This document shows positions 7,556 through 14,637 of a stretch of DNA of 64,000 bases, in pieces. The position numbers were made by a program, and so were the translations under genes. Every line of letters begins with the position of its first letter. Within the stretch, counting starts at the first letter, position 1. The notes under the pieces were generated by a model, which did not search any database, was not told where the DNA came from, and was given only the letters and a program-made list of their open reading frames with translations. The stretch comes from Pseudonocardia abyssalis. Lineage in GTDB: Bacteria > Actinomycetota > Actinomycetes > Mycobacteriales > Pseudonocardiaceae. The DNA lies in contig NZ_JADQDK010000001.1 of assembly GCF_019263705.2 (NCBI RefSeq), forward strand, positions 186,001-250,000, given 5' to 3'.

Positions 7556-8426
7556 TCAGACACTGTTGAAGGCGATGCTGCGGCAGCGGCACATGCAGGA
7601 GCACCGCACGTTCTGCCGGGCGTACGACAAGACCGCGAAGCAGATCGACAACGCCCTCGTGGGCCGGCACCCGAGCAAGGCGACGTTCTACCGCTGGCTG
7701 GCCGGCGGCGGGTCGAAGCTCCCGCACCCGGATCACTGCCGGGTCCTTGAGGCGATGTTCCCCGGGGTCAAGGCCGGCGAGCTGCTCGCGCCCTGGGACG
7801 ACCGCCGACCCCTGCCCGACACCGCGCACGCCGAGCAGGCCGCCCGACTTGCCGGCAACGGGACCGATGCGCCGCGGCGGGCGACCTACGCCGACCTGAC
7901 GGCCGCGTTCGCCACCCGGGCCGAGTTCGCCGAGCAGATGCCGCCGCACACGCTGTTGGACCAGGCATCGAGCATCAAGGCGGCCGGGCTGTCGCTCAAC
8001 ATGTTGTGCCAGCACTACAGCGACCAGCGGTTGCGCGCGACCCTTGCCCGCGGCGCGATCGTGCATGCGCTGTTCCTCGACCCTGATGGCGACGCCACCC
8101 GGGCGCGCGAGGTCGAGGAAGGTCACGGCGTCGGTGACCTCGCCAGCCTCACCCGCCTGAACATGCAGATGCTCCGCCGGCTACGGGCCGAGCTGCCCGC
8201 CGACGAGCGCGAGCGCGTCACGATGCGGACCTACGACGAGCCGGTCCGCTTCAACATCACGATCCTGGACGATCGCCAGTGCATCGCCCAGCCCTACATG
8301 CCGGCCGCTCGTGGAGTGGACTCACCGACGTTCGTCATTCGCAGGCGCCCGGACGGGTCCGGCATGTTCGGCAGCTTCGAGCGAGTGTTCACCGCCCTGT
8401 GGGAGGGCGGCCGGGACTGTGCGTGA
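7545..8426 (+). CDS. XRE-type helix-turn-helix regulator with DUF5919-like C-terminal domain
   Basis: 293 residues. The N-terminal part (about 1-70) has an HTH-like region built for DNA contact (KQIDNALVGRHPSKATFYRW). The C-terminal domain (about 150-290), with SSIKAAGLSLNMLCQHYSDQ and later MRTYDEPVRFNITILDDRQC, matches what I know as the DUF5919 region of actinobacterial regulators, a phospholipase-D-like fold fragment. It is divergent from the replication/transfer operon and probably plays the KorSA-like repressor role. GTGA overlap couples it to the phosphatase gene downstream. Confidence 0.8.
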   Translation: MSETQTLLKAMLRQRHMQEHRTFCRAYDKTAKQIDNALVGRHPSKATFYRWLAGGGSKLPHPDHCRVLEAMFPGVKAGELLAPWDDRRPLPDTAHAEQAARLAGNGTDAPRRATYADLTAAFATRAEFAEQMPPHTLLDQASSIKAAGLSLNMLCQHYSDQRLRATLARGAIVHALFLDPDGDATRAREVEEGHGVGDLASLTRLNMQMLRRLRAELPADERERVTMRTYDEPVRFNITILDDRQCIAQPYMPAARGVDSPTFVIRRRPDGSGMFGSFERVFTALWEGGRDCA

Positions 8427-9220
8427 AGACTGGCCGGGTGCCGACCGTTTCCGAGCTTCTGCCTATCGCAGTTGAGGCCGTGGACCGCGCCACTCTGATG
8501 GTTCGCGAACGCCAGCCCGGCAAGGTCACGATCAAGGGCGACCGCGACCCGGCGACGGAAGTCGACTATGCGATCGAGCGTGAGCTTCGCGCCTTCCTGC
8601 TCGACGTGGCTCCCGACGTGGGGTTCCTCGGCGAGGAGGACGGCCGGTTCGGCGACAGCGAATCCGGGTTCATGTGGGCGCTCGACCCCATCGACGGAAC
8701 GGTCAACTTCATGCAGGGCGTGCCCCTGTACGGTGTGTCCCTGGGGCTGGTCCACCAGGAGCGTCCGGTCCTCGGCGTGATCGACCTACCGTTCCTCGGC
8801 ATCCGCTACTCCGCCCTCCGCGGTGGCGGCGCATTCCGGGGCGACACCCCGATCAGGGCCCGGGGCGAGCGGCTGGCGGAATCCATCGTCGCCATCGGGG
8901 ACTACGCCGTGGGCAACGGTGCGACGTTGAAGAACGCTGAGCGTTTGGACATCACGGGACGACTCGCCGCTGTCGCCCAGCGGGTTCGCATGTTCGGATC
9001 AGCCGCTGTCGACCTGGCGTGGGTAGCCGAAGGTCGAATCGGCGCGAGCGTCATGCTCGCCAACAAGCCGTGGGACACCGTCGCAGGTGTGCTCCTCGCG
9101 CGGGAGGCGGGCGCTGAGGTTCTTGATCGCCACGGAGAGCCCCACACCCTGCGGTCCGATTCGACGGTCGCGGTTGCACCGGCGCTGCGCGCGGACCTGA
9201 TGCGCATCCTCGCGGTGTAG
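8423..9220 (+). CDS. Inositol monophosphatase family protein carried on the AICE
   Basis: 265 residues with all family marks: the metal-site glutamates in FLGEEDG, the motif WALDPIDGTVNF, and the second motif KPWDTVAGVLLAREAGAEV. Family members use magnesium to remove phosphate from inositol phosphates, histidinol phosphate or 3'-phosphoadenosine nucleotides; the substrate here cannot be told. GTG 8423 overlaps the regulator stop codon, so the two are translationally coupled. From memory, pSAM2 carries a Nudix-motif immunity gene (pif), so a nucleotide-active immunity or signalling role is a reasonable guess, not a demonstrated one. Confidence 0.88.
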   Translation: MKTGRVPTVSELLPIAVEAVDRATLMVRERQPGKVTIKGDRDPATEVDYAIERELRAFLLDVAPDVGFLGEEDGRFGDSESGFMWALDPIDGTVNFMQGVPLYGVSLGLVHQERPVLGVIDLPFLGIRYSALRGGGAFRGDTPIRARGERLAESIVAIGDYAVGNGATLKNAERLDITGRLAAVAQRVRMFGSAAVDLAWVAEGRIGASVMLANKPWDTVAGVLLAREAGAEVLDRHGEPHTLRSDSTVAVAPALRADLMRILAV

Positions 9221-9279
9221 CCATCCCTCCGGGCCGGGAGGACTTTCTGTACGCCTTCAAGCCGGCCCTGGCGGGCCGG

Positions 9280-9343
9280 GCGCAGCCCTCCTGCGCTCTG
9301 GCCCTTGCCGCTCCGCTCACGGGCCGACGCGCCCGGGCTGCGC
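9280..9343. other. Inverted repeat downstream of the phosphatase gene
   Basis: GCGCAGCCC (9280-9288) and GGGCTGCGC (9335-9343) form 9-bp arms across a 46-base GC-rich interval that can itself fold. It may end transcription of the regulator-phosphatase unit. There is no T tract, so terminator activity is uncertain. Confidence 0.3.
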
Positions 9344-9398
9344 AGAGCCCACGGACCAGCACGAGACGACCGAAGATCACCTGCCATAAGCTCTCCGC

Positions 9399-9692
9399 AT
9401 GGAGCATCGCGACCCCGGACCTGACACCGCCGATCGCCCAGTGACGGCACTCCGCGAGCTTCTCAACAGCTGGGACCCGATCGGCATCATCGAACACGGC
9501 GCGCCACACGATGAGTACGACTGCCTGATCGCGCCGATTCTGGATCAGTTGGAGGACGGCGCCGAGCCCCCTGAGCTTGCGGCCTTCCTGCGGTTGGAGT
9601 TGGCGGATCACTTCGGACTGGATCCCGAGCGCCAGGCCGCTGGTATCGAGGCGACGTCACGGGCCGCGGTCGAGCTGCGGGCTCGTGGGTGA
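9399..9692 (+). CDS. Small conserved acidic protein (function unknown)
   Basis: 97 residues, acidic. It has the pattern TALRELLNSWDPIGI, then HDEYDCLIAPILDQLEDGAE and LRLELADHFGLDP. Proteins with a WDPIG...DEYD pattern recur in actinobacteria as short hypotheticals, and I recall resemblance to small immunity-like or DUF1871-like proteins. It is the last gene inside the element before attR and has a -10-like CATAAG about ten bases upstream. It may be cargo rather than backbone. Confidence 0.7.
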   Translation: MEHRDPGPDTADRPVTALRELLNSWDPIGIIEHGAPHDEYDCLIAPILDQLEDGAEPPELAAFLRLELADHFGLDPERQAAGIEATSRAAVELRARG

Positions 9693-10063
9693 GGAGGCGT
9701 TGGCTTCCTCGTCCTCGCCGAGCGTCATAGACCGCACCGACCGCATCAACCCCGCTTCGCGCCTCGACACCGACCCCGGCCCGAGTACCCGCAGTAGACG
9801 TCACCACGAGGCGAAGGGGGCCGGGGCCGGCGTCGAGGTTCCAGGGTTGACACGCCCGGCGCGGTCCATGAGGCGGCCAGGACGACGAGGAAGGGGGCGT
9901 AGCGACGTAGGCCCGGCGGAGATCATCGGCACCGCTTACCTCCCTCTAACCGCCACCACTGACCACCGACGCCGGTAGGTGCTCGGGGGAGTAGGGCGGG
10001 TGATCCTGCACGTCATCCGCAGTGTCAGCCATCGACCGCAAACGTCCAAAAGTGTTGATCTTG
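9693..10063. other. Non-coding right end of the element
   Basis: About 370 bases between the last element gene and attR with no convincing reading frame, no clear repeat and no RNA structure I can defend. Arm-type integrase or excisionase sites would be expected here or near 1320-1370, but none can be named. Confidence 0.5.
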
Positions 10064-10107
10064 AATCGGGCGGTTACTGGTTCGAATCCAGTCGGAGGAG
10101 CAACAAC
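10064..10107 (+). repeat. attR: right 44-bp attachment repeat (3' fragment of tRNA-Asn)
   Basis: Exact copy of 1277-1320, carrying the 3' half of the anticodon arm, the variable region, T arm and acceptor strand, without a 5' half. It marks the junction with the chromosome. Chromosomal genes resume with the ArsR operon at 10239. Confidence 0.95.
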
Positions 10108-10204
10108 CCCAGGTCAGCGCGTCGTCGTCTGGCCGAATCCCTGCTCGCACACCGCCCGTAGGTCTGCTCTTCGCGCACTGCGTCCTGTCTGCGATCCTCC
10201 CTGC

Positions 10205-10232
10205 TTGACACATGCCGATATCGGAATACGAT
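10205..10232 (+). promoter_or_regulatory. Promoter and operator of the ArsR operon, leaderless
   Basis: TTGACA (10205-10210) and TACGAT (10227-10232) are 16 bases apart, and GTG 10239 sits where transcription would start. A perfect 10-bp palindrome CCGATATCGG (10215-10224) lies between the boxes, an ideal place for repression by the ArsR protein encoded next. Confidence 0.65.
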
Positions 10233-10238
10233 TCGCCC

Positions 10239-10580
10239 GTGGCACGAGCAGCGACGACGTCGGACGTCTTCAACGCGATCGCCGAGCCCCAGCGCCGGCA
10301 GATCCTGGTGCTGCTGCGGGCGGGGGAGCGGCCGGTCACCGAGTTGGCCGAGGAGCTGGGGATGACCCAGCCGGGGGCGTCCAAGCACCTGCGGGTGCTC
10401 CGGGAGGTCGGACTGGTCCGCGACCGCCGGGCGGGCAAGCAGCGCCTCTACGGCCTCGACGCCCGCGGGCTGCGACCGGTCCACGAGTGGGCCGGCGGGT
10501 TCGAGCGGTTCTGGAACGAGAGCTTCGACCGGTTGGACGCGTACGTGCAGGACCTCGAGAAGGAACGGCAGGAGGAGTAG
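10239..10580 (+). CDS. ArsR/SmtB-family repressor (SRPBCC-linked type)
   Basis: 113 residues from GTG 10239. The winged HTH reads VFNAIAEPQRRQILVLLRAG, then VTELAEELGMTQPGASKHLR and GLVRDRRAGKQRLYGLD. The metal-binding ELCVCDL motif of ArsR/SmtB sensors is absent, so it is probably not a metal sensor. It starts a three-gene set with an SRPBCC protein and a DHFR-like protein, an arrangement widely seen in actinobacteria. An ATG at 10212 is in frame but overlaps the -35 box, so I reject it as the start. Confidence 0.88.
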   Translation: MARAATTSDVFNAIAEPQRRQILVLLRAGERPVTELAEELGMTQPGASKHLRVLREVGLVRDRRAGKQRLYGLDARGLRPVHEWAGGFERFWNESFDRLDAYVQDLEKERQEE

Positions 10581-10583
10581 CTG

Positions 10584-11060
10584 ATGAGTGCGACGGCCGA
10601 GCGGGAGATCGTCGTCTCCCGGGTCATCGACGCCCCACGGGAGCGGGTGTTCGAGGCGTTCACCGAGGTGCGGCACCTGTCGCGGTGGTGGGGGCCGGAG
10701 GGGTTCAGCACCACCACGCGGGCGTTCGAGTTCCGCGTCGGCGGGGTGTGGGACTTCGTGATGCACGGGCCGGACGGCACCGACTACCAGGAGTGGATCT
10801 CCTGGACCCGGATCGACCCGCCGGAGCGGATCGCGCTGCGCCACGGCGAGTCCGCCGACGACCCGAACGCCTTCGAGTCGGTACTGACGTTCGCATCCGA
10901 CGGCGGGGGGACCCGGATCGAGATGCGCACGGTGTTCCCCACCCGGGAGCTGCGCGAGGAGGCGGTCGAGAGGTACCACGCGATCGAGGGCGGCCGGCAG
11001 ACCCTGGGCAACCTGGCCGCCTACGTCACCGGGACGGTCCGGACGGGAGCGGAGGGCTGA
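10584..11060 (+). CDS. SRPBCC (AHSA1-like) domain protein
   Basis: 158 residues. The fold signature is READ as VSRVIDAPRERVFEAFTEVR, then LSRWWGPEGFSTTTRAFEFR and DYQEWISWTRIDPPERI, typical of the Aha1/CalC-like helix-grip family that binds hydrophobic ligands. It starts three bases after the ArsR stop and its TGA overlaps the next ATG, so the three genes form one unit. The ligand is unknown; ArsR-SRPBCC pairs are usually linked to stress or detoxification. Confidence 0.88.
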   Translation: MSATAEREIVVSRVIDAPRERVFEAFTEVRHLSRWWGPEGFSTTTRAFEFRVGGVWDFVMHGPDGTDYQEWISWTRIDPPERIALRHGESADDPNAFESVLTFASDGGGTRIEMRTVFPTRELREEAVERYHAIEGGRQTLGNLAAYVTGTVRTGAEG

Positions 11061-11680
11061 TGGCACGGACGGTGTTCTTCAGCGTGTCGATGTCGCTGGA
11101 CGGCTTCATCGCCCCCGGGTCCCTCTCCGAGCTGATGGGGCAGCAGTGGATGGAGCTGCAGCAGTGGGTGTTCCCGACGCGGTTCTTCCGGGAGAACCTG
11201 GGGCTCGGCGAGGGTGGTGAGGACGGGCGCGACGACGACATCCTGCGGGAGACGTTCGACCGCACCGGCGCGAGCGTGATGGGCAAGCGCATGTTCGACG
11301 CCGGGGAGCGGATGTGGCCGGAGGAGGCGCCGTTCCACACGCCGGTCTTCGTCGTGACGCACGAGCGGCGCGATCCCTGGGAGCGGCCGGGCGGGACCGT
11401 CTTCCACTTCGTGAACGACGGCGTCGCGGCCGCGCTCGCCCGGGCCCGCGACGCCGCAGGCGACCGCGACGTCCGCATCGCGGGCGGCGGCGCGACGATC
11501 CTGGAGCACGTGAACGCCGGCCTGGTCGACGAGTTCTCGATCGCGCTCTCACCGGTGCTGCTCGGCTCCGGGATCCGCCTGTTCGAGGGCATCGACGCGG
11601 GCCGTGTCGCGTTGGAGCAGGTCAGGGCGGAGCCGGGGCAGCGGGTGACCCACCTGACCTACGCGGTCCGCGAGCGGTGA
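11060..11680 (+). CDS. Dihydrofolate reductase-like (RibD C-terminal) family protein
   Basis: 206 residues. The N-terminal strand VFFSVSMSLDGFIAPG, ASVMGKRMFDAGERMW, TPVFVVTHERRDPW, and the nucleotide-binding turn DVRIAGGGATILEHVNAGLV are typical of the YwjB/RibD-C group. These resemble DHFR but usually act as NADPH reductases on unknown pterin- or pyrimidine-like substrates. ATG 11060 overlaps the TGA of the SRPBCC gene. Probably co-regulated by the ArsR protein. Confidence 0.88.
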   Translation: MARTVFFSVSMSLDGFIAPGSLSELMGQQWMELQQWVFPTRFFRENLGLGEGGEDGRDDDILRETFDRTGASVMGKRMFDAGERMWPEEAPFHTPVFVVTHERRDPWERPGGTVFHFVNDGVAAALARARDAAGDRDVRIAGGGATILEHVNAGLVDEFSIALSPVLLGSGIRLFEGIDAGRVALEQVRAEPGQRVTHLTYAVRER

Positions 11681-11774
11681 CCGGCCCGCGCTGATCCGTG
11701 CCGGCGCGCACCCGAGCGCCGCCAGTGCCGCACCTCACCGGCGAACCCGGGGTCCGTGCGGCCAGGATGGAGGC

Positions 11775-12824
11775 ATGCACATCGGGATCGACAGCTTCGT
11801 CTCCGCCGTGACCGACCCGGGCACCGGTGAGGTCGTCAGCCCGGCGGACCGGGTGGCGCACCTGCTGGAGGAGGTCCAGCGCGCCGACGAGGTCGGGCTC
11901 GACTCCTTCGGCATCGGCGAGCACCACCGCAGCGAGTACTACGACTCGGCCCCGTCGGTGCTGCTGGCCGCCGCCGCGGCGCGGACCAGCCGGATCCGGC
12001 TCAACAGCGCCGTCACCGTGCTCAGCGCCGACGACCCGGTGCGGGTGTTCCAGGACTTCGCCACCCTCGACCTGATCTCGCGCGGCCGGATGGACATGGT
12101 CGTCGGGCGGGGGTCGTTCACCGAGGCGTTCCCGCTGTTCGGGCTGTCCCTGCGCGACTACGACTCGCTGTTCGCCGAGAAGCTCGACCTCCTGCTCCGC
12201 ATCCGGGAGTCCCCGACGGTCACGTGGTCGGGCAAGCACCGCGCGCCGCTGTCCGGGCAGGGCGTCTACCCGCGGCCGCTGCAGGAGCAGCTGCCGATCT
12301 GGCTGGGCGTCGGGGGCACGCCGGAGTCGTTCATCCGGGCCGGGATGCTCGGGCTGCCGCTGATGGTGGCGATCATCGGCGGCGAGCCGCACCGCTTCCG
12401 CCCGCTGATCGACGCCTACCGCGAGGCCGGTCGCCGGTCCGGCCACGACGCGGCGCAGCTCAAGGTGGGGCTGCACGTGTTCGGCTTCGTCGGCGACACC
12501 TCCCAGCAGGCGAAGGACGACTTCTACCCGGGCTGGTCGGAGATCTTCACCAAGATCGCGAAGGAGCGCGGCGGGTCCGCGCCCACCCGCGGCGGCTACG
12601 AGGCCACCACCGGCCCGACCGGCGCCTACTTCATCGGCGACGCCGAGACGGTGGCCGCGAAGATGCTCGCCGTCTCCGACGCGCTGGGCGGCGTCGACCG
12701 CATCTCCCTGCAGATGACGAACGTCCGGCTCGCCCACGACAACCTGCTGCACGGCATCGAGCTGCTCGGCACGAAGGTCGCCCCGATCGTGCGGGCCGCG
12801 GGCGGGGAGGCGGCCGACCGGTAG
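11775..12824 (+). CDS. LLM-class (luciferase-like) flavin-dependent oxidoreductase
   Basis: 349 residues, single TIM barrel of the bacterial luciferase group. Marks include FGIGEHHRSEYY, SAVTVLSADDPVRVFQDFAT and GRMDMVVGRGSFTEAFPLFG, with the phosphate-binding region near IWLGVGGTPES. Such enzymes use FMN or F420 to oxidise aldehydes, amines or other small substrates; this one looks like the FMN-type alkanal-monooxygenase-like subgroup. It has GGAGG just before ATG 11775. The neighbours give no pathway clue. Confidence 0.85.
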   Translation: MHIGIDSFVSAVTDPGTGEVVSPADRVAHLLEEVQRADEVGLDSFGIGEHHRSEYYDSAPSVLLAAAAARTSRIRLNSAVTVLSADDPVRVFQDFATLDLISRGRMDMVVGRGSFTEAFPLFGLSLRDYDSLFAEKLDLLLRIRESPTVTWSGKHRAPLSGQGVYPRPLQEQLPIWLGVGGTPESFIRAGMLGLPLMVAIIGGEPHRFRPLIDAYREAGRRSGHDAAQLKVGLHVFGFVGDTSQQAKDDFYPGWSEIFTKIAKERGGSAPTRGGYEATTGPTGAYFIGDAETVAAKMLAVSDALGGVDRISLQMTNVRLAHDNLLHGIELLGTKVAPIVRAAGGEAADR

Positions 12825-12835
12825 CGTCGGCGGCC

Positions 12836-13738
12836 GTGGAACTCCTCCCCGCCGTCCCGTACGAGAGCTGGTCCGGCACGATCCCGACCCTGCACCGGTT
12901 CGCCCAGGTCGTGGGCAAGGTGCGGCTCGCCGCGAGCCCGCTGCGCAACCACTGGTGGAACGTGCCCCTGCACCTGACCGGCCGGGGCACGACCACCCGG
13001 CCGATGGGCCTGGACCCGACGTTCGCGATCGACTTCGACTTCCTCGACCACCGGCTCGTCGTGAACGCCCTCGACGGGCGGGCGGCGTCGTTCCCCCTGG
13101 TCGGACGGTCGGTGGCCGGCTTCCACGCCGGCCTCGTCGACACGCTGACGGCCGTCGGGGTCGACGGCTCCGTGCTCGACGGCGCCCGCCCGTTCGACCT
13201 GCCCGACGCCGACCGGCCCTTCGCCGACGACACCGAGCACGCCACGTACGACCCGGCGGCGGTCACCCGGTACTGGCAGGTGCTCAGCCAGGTCAACCTC
13301 CTGCTGGAGGAGTTCGCGGGCGCGTTCACCGGCAAGACCAGCCCGGTGCACCACTTCTGGCACACCTTCGACATCGCGCTCACGCGCTTCTCCGACACGG
13401 TCGTGCAGCACCCGCCCGGCACCGACCGCGTGACGCGCGAGGCCTACTCCCGCGAGGTCGTCAGCTCCGGGTTCTGGTTCGGCGACCCGACGTACCCGGA
13501 GCCCGCGTTCTACTCCTACACCGCCCCGGAGCCCGCCGGGCTGGCCGGGGACCCGCTGCCGCACGGGGCCCGCTGGGTCGAGCGCGGCGCGAGCCACCTC
13601 GCCGTCCTGCCCTACGAGGTCGCCCGTGCGGCCCCGGACCGCCGCGTCACGGTGCTGGAGTTCTACGAGGCCGCGTACCGCGCCGGGGCGACGCGGGCCG
13701 GCTGGGACGTCGACGCCCTTGCGCACCGCCCGGCGTGA
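12836..13738 (+). CDS. DUF5996 family protein
   Basis: 300 residues from GTG 12836, 11 bases after the luciferase-like gene. The sequence PYESWSGTIPTLHRFAQVVG, then NHWWNVPLHLTGRGTTTRPM and FWHTFDIALTRFSDTVVQHP is characteristic of the actinobacterial/proteobacterial DUF5996 family. Conserved His, Trp and Asp residues suggest an enzyme or metal-binding protein, but no reaction is known to me. Probably cotranscribed with the gene before it. Confidence 0.8.
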   Translation: MELLPAVPYESWSGTIPTLHRFAQVVGKVRLAASPLRNHWWNVPLHLTGRGTTTRPMGLDPTFAIDFDFLDHRLVVNALDGRAASFPLVGRSVAGFHAGLVDTLTAVGVDGSVLDGARPFDLPDADRPFADDTEHATYDPAAVTRYWQVLSQVNLLLEEFAGAFTGKTSPVHHFWHTFDIALTRFSDTVVQHPPGTDRVTREAYSREVVSSGFWFGDPTYPEPAFYSYTAPEPAGLAGDPLPHGARWVERGASHLAVLPYEVARAAPDRRVTVLEFYEAAYRAGATRAGWDVDALAHRPA

Positions 13739-13747
13739 CGATCAGCG

Positions 13748-13777
13748 TTGACCGTTTCGTGCGGTGCTCCGTAGGCT
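13748..13777 (+). promoter_or_regulatory. Promoter of the TetR gene, leaderless, with GTTGACCGTT box
   Basis: TTGACC (13748-13753) and TAGGCT (13772-13777) with an 18-base spacer place transcription start at GTG 13784. The -35 is embedded in GATCAGCGTTGACCG, closely similar to the sequence over the MpaB promoter at 40671-40685. Confidence 0.55.
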
Positions 13778-13783
13778 GAGCCC

Positions 13784-14401
13784 GTGCCCACCTCCTCGAC
13801 CGAACGGACCCGCCGCGAGCAGCGCACCGTCGACAGCCGGTCGCGCATCCTCGAGGCGGCCGTGGAGTGCCTGGCGGAGGACGGGTTCAGCGCGGCCAGC
13901 ACGCTGGCGATCCAGGCCAGGGCCGGGGTGTCGCGGGGGCGCCTGCTGCACCACTTCCCGTCGCGGGAGGCGCTGCTCGTCGCCGCGGTCGAGCACCTGG
14001 CGGGCCGGCGCGTGCGCGAGGCCGCCGACCGGATCGGCCTGGACGTCGGGGTGGTGGGCGTCGACCGCATCACCCAGGTCGTCGAGTTCATGTGGCTGAC
14101 CTACCACGAGCCCTACTTCTGGGCCGCCGTCGAGCTGTGGACGGCGGCGCGCACCAACGACGGCATCGCCGAGTCGCTCCTGCCGAACGAGCGACGCCTG
14201 GGCGGCGCGATCCGGGCGAGCGTCGACGCCATGTGGGGCCCCGAGCTGGCCGGGCACCCGCGGTACGCCCAGCTGCGGGAACTGCTGCTCACGAGCATGC
14301 GGGGTGTGGCTCTGGTCTACGCCTTCGACCGGCGCGACCCGCGCCGCGACCCGCACATCGCCCAGTGGGTCGACACCGCTCGGGTACTCCTGGAGACCTG
14401 A
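13784..14401 (+). CDS. TetR/AcrR-family regulator
   Basis: 205 residues. The N-terminal HTH is SRILEAAVECLAEDGFSAAS, then LAIQARAGVSRGRLLHHFPS. The C-terminal ligand domain is helical with a YHEPYFWAAVELWTAAR segment. Its ligand and targets are unknown. The similarity between its own promoter and the MpaB-oxygenase promoter at 40670 makes that distant gene a candidate target. The next gene rightward is a degraded acyl-CoA synthetase scrap, then a thiolase, so it may once have controlled fatty-acid-like catabolism. Confidence 0.88.
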   Translation: MPTSSTERTRREQRTVDSRSRILEAAVECLAEDGFSAASTLAIQARAGVSRGRLLHHFPSREALLVAAVEHLAGRRVREAADRIGLDVGVVGVDRITQVVEFMWLTYHEPYFWAAVELWTAARTNDGIAESLLPNERRLGGAIRASVDAMWGPELAGHPRYAQLRELLLTSMRGVALVYAFDRRDPRRDPHIAQWVDTARVLLET

Positions 14402-14428
14402 GTCACCCCAGCCGTAGAGATCGGGGGC

Positions 14429-14500
14429 GTCGGTCTGGTCTACTCCACGGGCACGACCGGCCGCCCCAACGGTGTGGCGGCCACCCGGCGGCTCCCGCCC
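14429..14500 (+). pseudogene. Remnant of an acyl-CoA synthetase (AMP-binding motif scrap)
   Basis: In one frame the DNA reads VGLVYSTGTTGRPNGV, then AATRRLPP. This is the adenylate-forming enzyme P-loop signature (normally YSSGTTGRPKGV, followed by an RPLP-type stretch) with the usual Lys changed to Asn. No start, no flanking enzyme sequence and no longer frame exist, so this is a leftover of about 24 codons. It sits just upstream of an intact thiolase, a normal partner of such enzymes. Confidence 0.6.
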
Positions 14501-14555
14501 CCGTGCCCCCTCCCGCACCCCCTGCTGTGACGCGCGTCGCGCGCCCGGACCGGGG

Positions 14556-14583
14556 TTGACGGCGACCTCCCCGGATGTAGGGT
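14556..14583 (+). promoter_or_regulatory. Probable promoter of the thiolase gene
   Basis: TTGACG (14556-14561) and TAGGGT (14578-14583) are 16 bases apart; the ATG follows at 14638 after a leader ending in a GGAG-type ribosome site (near 14626-14629). Confidence 0.5.
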
Positions 14584-14637
14584 CAGGACTGACTGTTACG
14601 CCGGGGTGACGAGGCCCCGCGGGAGACGGAGTGGGTC

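Larger units (their letters stand above)
1277..10107. mobile_element. pSAM2-like actinomycete integrative and conjugative element (AICE), about 8.8 kb
   Basis: Bounded by 44-bp perfect direct repeats (1277-1320 and 10064-10107), the left one forming the 3' end of tRNA-Asn. The cargo order is integrase, excisionase, replication initiator, small genes, FtsK-type translocase, N-terminal membrane partner, Pra-like protein, divergent HTH regulator, phosphatase and a small protein. This is the standard content of AICEs, which excise, replicate as a circle and transfer double-stranded DNA between mycelia. The translocase gene carries a frameshift, so self-transfer may be impaired. No antibiotic or resistance cargo is recognised. 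Confidence 0.93.

Noticed and set aside
10022..11680. 552-residue frame fused to the DHFR-like protein
   Set aside because: The first part runs out of frame through the ArsR and SRPBCC genes; only the part from ATG 11060 has family motifs.
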